Program-made: the position numbers and the translations under genes | Notes under the pieces: model-generated | Databases searched by the model: none | The model's input: only the letters and a program-made list of their open reading frames with translations | What the model was told of the DNA's origin: nothing | Shown: in pieces, positions 1 to 6,852 of the stretch | Numbering within the stretch: position 1 is the first letter of the stretch | Layout: each line of letters begins with the position of its first letter | Virus record (IMG/VR): IMGVR_UViG_3300042338_000452 | Span: 1-39,042 of that record | Direction: 5' to 3' (one strand) | Source of the DNA: a virus | DNA: 39,042 nucleotides

Positions 1-88
1 TTATCCGCAGGCCCCGTCCCGACGACTCCTTGAGGGCGGCGGCTATCGCCTGCTCGAGGGTGGCGGCAACCGACTTTTGGAATCCTGA
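1..88 (+). CDS. gpI-like tail protein, 3' fragment
   Basis: This is the last 28 codons of the P2 gpI-like gene whose full copy ends at 39009. The reading frame starts at base 2 and stops with TGA at 86-88. It carries the duplicated R-LLEGGG motif. It is a duplicate created by linearising a circular genome, not a second gene. Confidence 0.9.
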   Translation, partial: YPQAPSRRLLEGGGYRLLEGGGNRLLES

Positions 89-121
89 TTTATGCCCGAC
101 TCGACGATTACTGGCCTACCT
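1..121. repeat. Terminal direct repeat, left copy (circular join)
   Basis: Bases 1-121 are identical to 38922-39042. The repeat begins inside the 3' end of the gpI-like tail gene and ends inside the following tail-fibre gene, so it cuts through two genes in the middle of an operon. That is what an assembler overlap on a circular or circularly permuted molecule looks like. A real terminal repeat would more likely sit at a packaging site. One copy should be removed when the genome is circularised. Confidence 0.95.
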
Positions 122-1108
122 GCGGCATCTACGATTTCGGACGCTGACCTCGTGGAGATTGTGCAGAGCGGTGTGAGTAAGAAGGCCACCCGAGGGCTGC
201 TTAAATCGACGCTCGCCGCTGACATCTCCGACTTCAATTCCAGTGCAGACGCAAGGATTGCAGCAAAAAGCGGCGCGGCTTCCGGAGTTTGCCCACTGGA
301 TTCAGGCTCAAAAGTCCCGTCGGCTTATCTGCCGGCATACGTGGACGACGTTTTGGAGTACGCAAACCTTGCGGGGTTCCCGGGCACAGGAACCACAGGG
401 CTGATCTACGTCGACCTTGCCACGAACAAAACCTACCGGTGGAGTGGATCGGCTTACGTTGAGATTTCGCCGTCGCCTGGCAGCACTGACAGCGTGACGG
501 AGGGCTCGGTTAACCTGTATCACACGAGTGGGCGGGCGGACGCACGTGTGCAGGCGGCAAAGGGTTCCGCCACCCCGGCAATGAACGGCGCGGCTGCAGC
601 GGGCTCGGCCACAACCTGGTCTCCTGTTGATCACGTTCATCCGAGCGACACCAGCCGGGCGCCGCTCAACAACCCGACGTTTATGGGCAACGCGGGCGTG
701 CTCGCTCCGTTTATGCAGGTGAGGGCCACGCGCGATCTGACGACCATCGTCGCCAGTGCTGCGACGGGTACGATCGTTTTCGATGCGCTTACGCAGGCGC
801 GGGTTTTCTACACGACCAACGCCTCTGGGAACTGGACACTGAACATCCGGGGTGACGGCAGCAACACGCTCAACTCCCTAATGGCCGTGGGGGAATCCGT
901 CTCGCTTGAGTTCTGGGCGCGACAGGGGGCGACGCCTTTTTGGAACAACGTGCTCCAAGTGGACGGAGCGGCGCAAACGATCAACTGGATCACAAAGGTC
1001 GCTCCCACTGCAGGAACCGCGAGCGGGATCGATGTGTACGCGTACACGATCCTTAAAACGGCGGCGAACACGTACACCGTTCTGGGATCACAAACGATTT
1101 TTGGATGA
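92..1108 (+). CDS. Tail fibre protein (gpH position)
   Basis: This 338-residue protein follows gpI by 3 nt, the place of the fibre gene H in P2. The N-terminus (SDADLVEIVQSG) and the stretch around residues 70-130 (DSGSKVPSAYLP, then LIYVDLATNKTYRWSGSAYV) are motifs I know from phage fibre and stalk proteins. Around residue 180 a DHVHPSDTSRAPL-type segment, also typical of fibres, leads into a beta-rich C-terminal domain. It probably forms part of the fibre that contacts the host surface, with the variable C-terminus binding the receptor. It overlaps the next gene by 4 nt (ATGA), so the two are translationally coupled. No Shine-Dalgarno sequence precedes the ATG. A structural role is fairly sure; receptor specificity is unknown. 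Confidence 0.75.
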   Translation: MPDSTITGLPAASTISDADLVEIVQSGVSKKATRGLLKSTLAADISDFNSSADARIAAKSGAASGVCPLDSGSKVPSAYLPAYVDDVLEYANLAGFPGTGTTGLIYVDLATNKTYRWSGSAYVEISPSPGSTDSVTEGSVNLYHTSGRADARVQAAKGSATPAMNGAAAAGSATTWSPVDHVHPSDTSRAPLNNPTFMGNAGVLAPFMQVRATRDLTTIVASAATGTIVFDALTQARVFYTTNASGNWTLNIRGDGSNTLNSLMAVGESVSLEFWARQGATPFWNNVLQVDGAAQTINWITKVAPTAGTASGIDVYAYTILKTAANTYTVLGSQTIFG

Positions 1109-1809
1109 TAACGTCAATTCCCAGAGTCGGGCTCTCTTCGCGCCTCATGCGGAGGAGGCTCGCATCCAACACCATTCTGCTTGTTAATTTTAACGGCACC
1201 AATGGGAGCACAACGTTTGTTGACCAGAGCGCAGCTCCGCACACTTTAACGGCAAATGGATCGGCGCAGATAACAACAACGGGTCCAAAGTTTGGGACTG
1301 GGGCCCTTTCGTTGGGGGGATCTAGTGACGCGATGATAATCAGCGGTTCTCCCGCTGACTTTGGGTTCGGTGCGTCTGATGATGTTTGTGTAGAGTTTTG
1401 GGCAAACCCCACCAGCAACAACGGGCCATCCCTGTTCGACTTTAGGTCTGGAGGTGCTGGCGGCGCGATGGGGCCGGTTATGTTTATGTCGGGCGGCACT
1501 CTTTTTCTCCAGGCAAACGGCGGGGCGGTTACCATAAGCGGGGGCAGCGTCGCAACTGGATCTTACCAGCATTTCGCGTGGTGTCGGGCGGCTGGATCGT
1601 CTCGCATGTTCCTAGACGGCAATCAGGTTGGGTCGACCACTGCGGACACGAACAACTACATAACAAACTCGACTTTGCGCTTTGGAGGTAACGGCAACAA
1701 TACGGCAGGGATGCCCGGTAAAATCGACGGCATCCGCGTCAAGCGCGGGCCGGGAGCCGGAATCTATACGGCCAACTTCATACCGTCTGCTGCTGAGTTC
1801 ACCTCTTAA
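1105..1809 (+). CDS. LamG/concanavalin-like lectin fibre-tip protein
   Basis: This 234-residue protein has the pattern of a LamG-type jelly-roll domain (Laminin_G_3 family): LLVNFNGTNGSTTFVD near residue 25, FGTGALSLGG near residue 65, VEFWANPTS near residue 95, a HFAWCRAAGSSRMFLDGNQVG strand-turn region near residue 155, and a closing KIDGIRVKRG segment near residue 210. Such domains bind carbohydrates and often decorate phage fibres. Its ATG overlaps the stop of the fibre gene, which suggests the two products act together, for example as fibre shaft and sugar-binding tip. No catalytic residues can be recognised, so binding rather than hydrolysis is the likelier role. Confidence 0.7.
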   Translation: MITSIPRVGLSSRLMRRRLASNTILLVNFNGTNGSTTFVDQSAAPHTLTANGSAQITTTGPKFGTGALSLGGSSDAMIISGSPADFGFGASDDVCVEFWANPTSNNGPSLFDFRSGGAGGAMGPVMFMSGGTLFLQANGGAVTISGGSVATGSYQHFAWCRAAGSSRMFLDGNQVGSTTADTNNYITNSTLRFGGNGNNTAGMPGKIDGIRVKRGPGAGIYTANFIPSAAEFTS

Positions 1810-1839
1810 CCGCACCGGATTTATCCTGCCCTAACGACC

Positions 1840-2157
1840 ATGGCCGCACCAGAGCACGATCCAGCAACGTTTCCGATTCTCACTTATGCGTGGGTGCTCG
1901 GGCTCTCGATCATGGGCGGATTCGCCGCGTTCATGCGTAAATTGAAGGACGGCTCAGCGCGGGTGTTTAATTTCGTGGAGTTCATTGGTGAGGTTGTGAC
2001 CTCGGCCTTCGCTGGGCTCATCACGTTTTATCTCTGCGAGGCCTCACATCTCGACCGGATGCTATCCGCTGCCCTCGTCGGCATCGCCGGGCACATGGGT
2101 TCGCGCGCCATTTACCTGCTCGAAAAGTTCCTCAGCGACAAATTTCCGAAGGCTTAA
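1840..2157 (+). CDS. LydA-like holin (superfamily III)
   Basis: This 105-residue protein has three hydrophobic segments, at about residues 12-32, 48-66 and 74-95, with a basic amphipathic stretch (RKLKDGSARVF) between the first two. This matches the P1 LydA holin family (holin superfamily III). Holins form pores in the inner membrane at a set time so that endolysin reaches the cell wall. Here it lies between fibre genes, while the endolysin candidate is at 36575-37039, so lysis functions are scattered through the late operon. The start follows a 30-nt gap containing TTTATCCTGCCC but no good Shine-Dalgarno site. Family assignment is fairly sure. Confidence 0.7.
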   Translation: MAAPEHDPATFPILTYAWVLGLSIMGGFAAFMRKLKDGSARVFNFVEFIGEVVTSAFAGLITFYLCEASHLDRMLSAALVGIAGHMGSRAIYLLEKFLSDKFPKA

Positions 2158-2160
2158 TCT

Positions 2161-3603
2161 ATGTACCTCACGCTCCTTACAAACTACGGGCAGGCTAGGC
2201 TCGCCACAGCCATTGCCACCGGAGTCCCTCTCAACCTGACCACGCTCGTGGTCGGTGATGGCTCCGGCTCCCCGACTACACCGGCAACCTCCCAGACGGC
2301 TCTGGTGAATCAGGTGCACAGCGTCTCGCTGAATAGCGTTTCGGTGGACTCCGGCAATCCGAACTACGTTATCGCGGAGGGTGTTATCCCCGCCGCTGTA
2401 GGTGGGTGGACTATCCGCGAGGCTGGTATTCGCGACAACACAGGTGCGCTGTTTGCCGTGTGTAATTTTCCGGACACGATCAAGCCGATCCTCACAGATG
2501 GCTCCGTGCGTGATCTCGTGATCCGGGTCATCATGCAGGTGAGTAACGCGGCGGCCGTGACGCTGTTGATCGATCCTTCCGTGGTGCTGGCATCCCAGTC
2601 ATGGGTGTTGACGCAAGGGTATTTGCCAAAGTCAGGCGGTACAATGACGGGCCACATCACCCAGCCACTCGCGCCTACCCTCGGCGAGCATGTCCCCAAC
2701 AAGGATTATGTCGACGCCAAGACCGGGGTCGATTCGATCCCTATTGGGCTGATCGACCACTGGCCGAGTGCAACGCCTCCGGCTTCGTTTCTGATCTGCG
2801 ACGGATCCGCAATCAACCGGACCACGTACGCGACGCTGTTTTCTAAGATTGGCACGACGTTCGGGGCTGGCAACGGCACGACCACATTCAACATCCCGAC
2901 GATCGCGGCTTCCGGTGGTGTGTACTACATCATCAAGGCGCTATTGCTGACCAACGTGGACAGCACGCTGCTGAATCAGGCGGCCAACACGTACTGTCGG
3001 CTAGACGGGACTGTGGACATGACGGGGCGCCAGAAGCTTTCGGCTGATCCGACGCACGCCCTTCACGGATCCACGAAGCAGTACGCTGATGCCGTCGCTG
3101 CAGCCGCGCAGGCGGCTTCGCAACCGCTGCTTGGCTTCACCCCACTAAATAAGGCAGGGGACACGGCAACCGGTCAGATCAACGTTCCTGCGACGCCAAT
3201 AAATTCCACCAGCGCCACGCCGAAGGCCTACGTCGATACGGCAGATGCCCTGAAGCTGAACCTCAGCGGCGGCACTATGTCCGGCGACATCGCAATGGGG
3301 GGCGGGCGGGTAACTAACAGCCCCAATACCGCAAAAGCCTGGGTGAACATCAACGGGACGACCGGCGCAATCCGGGCCAGTGAAAACGTCTCCTCGGTCA
3401 CAAAAAATGGGACCGGAGACTACACCGTCAACTTCTCCGCCAGTATCGCAGATACATCGTATGCGGTGGCGCTGGGCTCTGTGAGCGTAGGTGTCGCGCC
3501 ATACATAGTCTCCCAGGCGACAGGGAATTGCCGAATTGGAGTCTTCGACACGTATTACAAGACGGCGGCCGACTCCACTATTTGTGCAATCGTAATGCGC
3601 TAA
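2161..3603 (+). CDS. Tail-collar fibre protein
   Basis: This 480-residue protein has three recognisable parts. Residues 1-155 match the phage tail-collar fibre N-terminal domain (DUF3751, as in P2 gpH), including GGWTIREAGIRD. Residues 195-260 form a phage tail collar domain, with IPIGLIDHWPSATPP, FLICDGSAINRTTYATLF and a GNGTTTFNIPTI closing motif. Residues 285-390 are fibre-shaft-like repeats (KQYADAVAAAA, AYVDTADALKLNLSGGTMSGDI), and the C-terminus is a small beta domain with NGTGDYTVNFSASIADTSY. The N-terminus should dock on the P2-type baseplate. With the fibre at 92-1108 the phage appears to encode two different fibres. The ATG follows a TAATCT junction without a Shine-Dalgarno site. 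Confidence 0.85.
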   Translation: MYLTLLTNYGQARLATAIATGVPLNLTTLVVGDGSGSPTTPATSQTALVNQVHSVSLNSVSVDSGNPNYVIAEGVIPAAVGGWTIREAGIRDNTGALFAVCNFPDTIKPILTDGSVRDLVIRVIMQVSNAAAVTLLIDPSVVLASQSWVLTQGYLPKSGGTMTGHITQPLAPTLGEHVPNKDYVDAKTGVDSIPIGLIDHWPSATPPASFLICDGSAINRTTYATLFSKIGTTFGAGNGTTTFNIPTIAASGGVYYIIKALLLTNVDSTLLNQAANTYCRLDGTVDMTGRQKLSADPTHALHGSTKQYADAVAAAAQAASQPLLGFTPLNKAGDTATGQINVPATPINSTSATPKAYVDTADALKLNLSGGTMSGDIAMGGGRVTNSPNTAKAWVNINGTTGAIRASENVSSVTKNGTGDYTVNFSASIADTSYAVALGSVSVGVAPYIVSQATGNCRIGVFDTYYKTAADSTICAIVMR

Positions 3604-3616
3604 TTCACTTATTATT

Positions 3617-4180
3617 ATGGGAAAACAGATCATTTATCCGAACGACCGGGGCGGGGTTGCGCTAATCATTCCGTGCGAAGAGGCGCGCAGAAAAGTGCTC
3701 GTTGCGCCCGCGCACCATGAGGAGGTCACAGTCGAAGAGGCGACAGACGAGAGTGAAGCGAAAACGGAGCTTCGGCTTGTCTCCCCAGAGGTGTGGCGAG
3801 ATGAAACCGACGAGGAGTTCCTTGGGTGGATTGCCAGGAAGGACATCCCTGCCTCCGGGGACGGATCAGCCCGCCCATTTTTGATTGTGGAAACAACGCC
3901 GGACGACCGCTTCTTTGAGGCGTGGGAATGGAACGCAGGTGCCGTTTCCGTGAACACCGAAAAGGCAAAAGACCTCCAGCGCGCGAAGTGGGAACGGGTC
4001 GCCGCCGGCAAAATTGCTTCTCTCTCTCAAGAGTATGTATCCGCGTTGCTAGCCCAAGATTCGGCGCGGCAAGCAGAGATCACAGCGAAGGTGCAGGCCC
4101 TTCGTGAAGTGAAAAACACGGCGCTCCCCGACGATCTCGACGGTATTGCCGGCACAATGCCTGAAATCTTAACCAGCTAA
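3617..4180 (+). CDS. Tail-fibre-associated / assembly-like protein
   Basis: This 187-residue protein directly follows the collar fibre gene, where P2-like phages place fibre-assembly chaperones. The C-terminal half is a long charged helix region (VNTEKAKDLQRAKWERVAAGKIASL and onward) ending in ALREVKNTALPDDLDGI. That resembles the helical C-termini of tail-fibre assembly or XkdW/DUF4376-type proteins, which end with an LR-D-P element. The N-terminal half contains FLGWIARKDIPASG and FFEAWEWN segments of unknown role. I read it as a probable assembly chaperone or fibre partner, mainly from position and C-terminal pattern. Confidence 0.45.
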   Translation: MGKQIIYPNDRGGVALIIPCEEARRKVLVAPAHHEEVTVEEATDESEAKTELRLVSPEVWRDETDEEFLGWIARKDIPASGDGSARPFLIVETTPDDRFFEAWEWNAGAVSVNTEKAKDLQRAKWERVAAGKIASLSQEYVSALLAQDSARQAEITAKVQALREVKNTALPDDLDGIAGTMPEILTS

Positions 4181-4185
4181 ACACC

Positions 4186-4404
4186 ATGAAATACATCCTA
4201 TCTCGCCTCACAGAGGCATCGTCCTGGTCTGCCATCGCCGCGTTCGCCGCGATTTTCATCCACAATGTGCCCACGCCGCAGGTGCAGGCCATAGCGACGG
4301 TGGTCGGTGTCGTGGGTGGCCTGGTTGGCGTGCTGAAGCCTGAGGCGGGCGCGAAGGTCACCGCCATCGCAAACGCTGCCGCCCGGGGTGTCTCCGTGAA
4401 GTAA
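4186..4404 (+). CDS. Small membrane protein, possible second holin
   Basis: This 72-residue protein starts KYILSRLTEASSWSAIAAFAA, a pattern common in small phage holins (short charged start, then SSW and an alanine-rich helix). Hydrophobic segments lie near residues 12-27 and 34-50, and the end is basic. It could be a second holin, a holin antagonist, or a membrane protein tied to the tail. It ends two bases before the first 20-bp dispersed repeat, so it is the last gene before the sheath promoter candidate. Membrane location is likely; function is tentative. Confidence 0.5.
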   Translation: MKYILSRLTEASSWSAIAAFAAIFIHNVPTPQVQAIATVVGVVGGLVGVLKPEAGAKVTAIANAAARGVSVK

Positions 4405-4405
4405 G

Positions 4406-4425
4406 GGAAACCAACGCACAAGACC
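4406..4425 (+). repeat. Dispersed 20-bp repeat, copy 1 (candidate late promoter)
   Basis: This is an exact copy of GGAAACCAACGCACAAGACC, found four times in the window. It lies in the gap between the small membrane protein and the tail sheath gene, 29 nt before the sheath ATG. A TATTTT hexamer lies at 4443-4448, 17 nt downstream. Transcription from such a -10 would begin close to the ATG itself, so the message could be leaderless. With three flanking bases (AAG) it matches copy 3 over 23 nt. Confidence 0.9.
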
Positions 4426-4454
4426 AACCGGGGAGCTCCGCCTATTTTCCCGCC

Positions 4455-5960
4455 ATGCCAGACCAATTTCTCCACGGCGTCCAAGTCGTTGAAGTCACAA
4501 GCGGCGCGCGCCCAATCCGCACCGTGGAAACCGGTGTCATCGGGATCGTCGGCACCGCTCCAAACTCTGAAGCCGCTATTGCTGGCACGCTGACAATTGG
4601 CGCCGCTGCGACTAATGACGGCATCAAATTCACCGCCGCCACAGCGGGCCTGCTCGGGAATGATATTTCCGTCAGGATTTTCAACCCGGGCACAAACTCC
4701 GCCGCCCTCGCCGTGACGGTGGTGGGTAAGGCGATTTCCATTTCCCTTGCGACTAATGTGTCCGGGGTAGCGACGTCTACGGCCGCGCAGATCCTGACGG
4801 CCTATGCGCTCGTTTCAGCGGCCACAGCACTTGCCACAGCGGCGGCTGTCCCCGGCTCTTCCGGCGCTGGTGTATCTGCGACGTACGCAACGTCCTTCCT
4901 TTCCGGCGGTCTCGATGCAGCCTTCCCACTCAACACCCCCGTCCTCGTGGCGGCTGACCGCACCCTTGCTGCCCGACTCGGCCTCACTGGTACGCTCCCT
5001 AATGCGCTGGACGGTATTTTCGATCAGGTGGGAGCGGTCGTAGTGGTTGTTCGTGTGGCACAAAACACCACCGACGCCGACCCTGGCACGCTCACCAATG
5101 TGATCGGGACCGTTGATGGTTCCGGAAATTACACGGGAATGCAGGCGCTTCTGGCCACCGAGTCTATCCTGGGAGTTGTTCCGAAGGTGCTCATTGCGCC
5201 CGGGTTTACGCATCAGGCTGGTGGTCTCACTGCGCTGGTGTCGGTCGCCCAACGTCTCCGAGCAGTCATCGTCGCCGACGGCCCGAACACGACCGACGCG
5301 GCCGCTCAATCGTACGCTGGAAACTTCGGCTCAGACCGAATCTACCTGGTGGATCCGGGTGTTCAAATTGTGGGGCCGGACGGCGGCGTCGCGTTCGACT
5401 ACGCCTCGCCTCGTGTTGCTGGGTTGATCGCCAAAACGGACAACGAAAAGGGATTCTGGTGGTCGCCATCAAATCAGGAGATCCTGGGCATCACGGGCAC
5501 CAAGCGCGCTGTTGATTTCGTCCTGGGAGACACTTCCAGCCGGGCGAACATCCTCAACTCCCAGAATATCACCACCATCATCCGCCAGAACGGGTACCGT
5601 CTCTGGGGGAACCGGTCGCTCTCGAGCGACCCGAAATTCGCGTTCCTGAGTGTTCGCCGAACGGCCGACGCCATCAATGAATCGATCCTGCGCGCTCACC
5701 TGTGGGCCGTAGATCGGAACATCGTTAAGACGTACCTCGAGGACGTGACCGCTTCCGTGAACGGATACCTCCGCTCCCTGCAGGCGCTTGGAGCAATCCT
5801 CGGGGGCGAGTGCTGGCCTGACCCTGATCTGAACAGCCCGGCGAACATCACGCAGGGGAAGGTCTACTTCAATTTCAAGTTCACCCCGCCGTATCCCGCC
5901 GAAAATGTGACGTTCCGGTCCATGCTCGTGAACGACTACCTCACCGACCTCGTCTCCTAA
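4455..5960 (+). CDS. Contractile tail sheath protein (P2 FI-like)
   Basis: This 501-residue protein is a P2 FI-type sheath subunit. The start (FLHGVQVVEVTSGARPIRTV), the FPLNTPVLV motif near 157-165, the DYASPRVAGLIAKTDNEKGFWWSPSN region and the C-terminal LEDVTASVNGYLRSL segment are family landmarks. The sheath contracts to drive the tube into the cell. P2 FI is about 396 residues. The extra length is one block at about residues 45-153, inserted exactly between TAPNSEAA and FPLNTPVLV, with its own strands (GNDISVRIFNPGTNSAALAV, ISLATNVSGVATSTAAQIL). That is an add-on surface domain. The gene opens the sheath-tube block and is preceded by repeat copy 1; no Shine-Dalgarno site is present. Confidence 0.95.
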   Translation: MPDQFLHGVQVVEVTSGARPIRTVETGVIGIVGTAPNSEAAIAGTLTIGAAATNDGIKFTAATAGLLGNDISVRIFNPGTNSAALAVTVVGKAISISLATNVSGVATSTAAQILTAYALVSAATALATAAAVPGSSGAGVSATYATSFLSGGLDAAFPLNTPVLVAADRTLAARLGLTGTLPNALDGIFDQVGAVVVVVRVAQNTTDADPGTLTNVIGTVDGSGNYTGMQALLATESILGVVPKVLIAPGFTHQAGGLTALVSVAQRLRAVIVADGPNTTDAAAQSYAGNFGSDRIYLVDPGVQIVGPDGGVAFDYASPRVAGLIAKTDNEKGFWWSPSNQEILGITGTKRAVDFVLGDTSSRANILNSQNITTIIRQNGYRLWGNRSLSSDPKFAFLSVRRTADAINESILRAHLWAVDRNIVKTYLEDVTASVNGYLRSLQALGAILGGECWPDPDLNSPANITQGKVYFNFKFTPPYPAENVTFRSMLVNDYLTDLVS

Positions 5961-5964
5961 TCCT

Positions 5965-6474
5965 ATGAGCGCTGCTTCTCAAATTTTCAAAAACTTCGCG
6001 CTCTACATTGATGGGCGCGGCTACGCTGGCAACGTGGACGAGGTCCAGCTCCCTGACCTGAAAGTCAAACTGGAGGAGTACCGCGCGGGCGGGATGGACT
6101 CGTCCATCGGGCTCGATATGGGCATGGAGAAGATGGAGGCGTCCTTCAAACTTTCCAAGTACGACGCCGACGTCCTTGCCCTTTGGGGTATGGGGCCAAG
6201 CCGCACGATACAATTGACGTTGCGTGGGGCGCTGGAGTCGCTGGACGGATCCGTGTCAAACCTCGTGGTAAACCTCGAGGGCACAATCGACACGATGACG
6301 CCGGACGCACTCACGCCCGGCGCAAAAGCGGGTCTCTCCGCGACGATGAGTGTTTGGCACTACAAAAACTCAATCAACGGCGTGGTGGTCCACGACATCG
6401 ACGTGATCAATATGGTGCGCATCGTGGGCGGGGTGGATCGCCTGGCGAAGATTCGCACGGCTCTCGGAATGTAA
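5965..6474 (+). CDS. Major tail tube protein (P2 FII-like)
   Basis: This 169-residue protein, the usual length for P2 FII, forms the inner tube of the contractile tail. Recognisable segments are FKNFALYIDGRGYAGNVDEV at the start, MDSSIGLDMGMEKMEASF near residue 45, and HYKNSINGVVVHDIDVINM followed by a short helical tail near the end. It starts 4 nt after the sheath stop (TAATCCTATGAG) with no Shine-Dalgarno sequence, suggesting reinitiation after the sheath gene. Confidence 0.95.
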   Translation: MSAASQIFKNFALYIDGRGYAGNVDEVQLPDLKVKLEEYRAGGMDSSIGLDMGMEKMEASFKLSKYDADVLALWGMGPSRTIQLTLRGALESLDGSVSNLVVNLEGTIDTMTPDALTPGAKAGLSATMSVWHYKNSINGVVVHDIDVINMVRIVGGVDRLAKIRTALGM

Positions 6475-6478
6475 TTCT

Positions 6479-6718
6479 ATGGAAACCGTAAAACTTGATT
6501 ATCCCATCACCGTAAATGGAGCGACGATCGCCTCTGTGGCGCTGCGCCGACCAAAGGTCTCTGATGAGCTGGCAGCAAAGAAGCTCACCTCGGATGACGC
6601 TATGTACGAGGTGACGCTCATCGCTAATCTCACGGAGCTGGCGCCCGAGGACATCCTCAAGATGGATTCAAGCGACTTCCGTAAGTTGCTGAAGGTGTTC
6701 ACTTCTTTTTTCGCCTAG
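6479..6718 (+). CDS. Tail assembly chaperone gpE-like
   Basis: This 79-residue protein belongs to the P2 gpE / Mu gp41 tail assembly family. It opens METVKLDYPITVNGATIASV and continues with VALRRPKVSDELAAKK, typical of the family, and ends in the helical segment SDFRKLLKVFTSFFA. It acts during tail assembly with the tape measure protein and is not expected in the virion. It lies between the tube and tape measure genes, as in P2. A slippery heptamer near its end (6706-6712) allows a longer fused product, described separately. Confidence 0.9.
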   Translation: METVKLDYPITVNGATIASVALRRPKVSDELAAKKLTSDDAMYEVTLIANLTELAPEDILKMDSSDFRKLLKVFTSFFA

Positions 6719-6849
6719 AGCGGGAGGATTGTCGGAGGGCCGTCCTGTATCTGGCCAACTACACGGGCTGGTCGCTCTCCGAGATTTCGGAGATGCCCGT
6801 GACTGATTTTGTGGAGTGGGTAACAGCCATCCCTAAACCGACATCCTAA
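6479..6849 (+). CDS. gpE-E' frameshift product (-1)
   Basis: A -1 shift at T TTT TTC (6706-6712) moves ribosomes into an open frame from 6712 (CGC, CTA, GAG) to the TAA at 6847-6849. The product has 123 residues, 78 from E plus 45 new. The new part contains AVLYLANYTGWSLSEISEMP and DFVEWVTAIPKP, which matches the P2 GpE' pattern of a W-S-E-(I/L)-M-P-(L/V)-F-W helix motif. No ATG opens this frame near its start, so the 130-bp stretch between gpE and the tape measure is explained only by frameshifting. P2 uses the closely related T TTT TTG. Confidence 0.85.
6706..6712 (+). promoter_or_regulatory. -1 ribosomal slippery site TTTTTTC
   Basis: In the gpE frame the codons are TCT TTT TTC GCC TAG. 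The last T of TCT with TTT and TTC forms the classic X XXY YYZ heptamer, six bases before the zero-frame stop. Both tRNAs can re-pair after a one-base slip. The site is in the same place as the known P2 E/E' shift. Confidence 0.85.
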
Positions 6850-6852
6850 CGC

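Noticed and set aside
1-121. True direct terminal repeat used in packaging
   Set aside because: The repeat cuts through two genes within an operon, is exactly 121 bp, and the terminase is of the cos-cutting GpA family. An assembly overlap on a circle explains it better.
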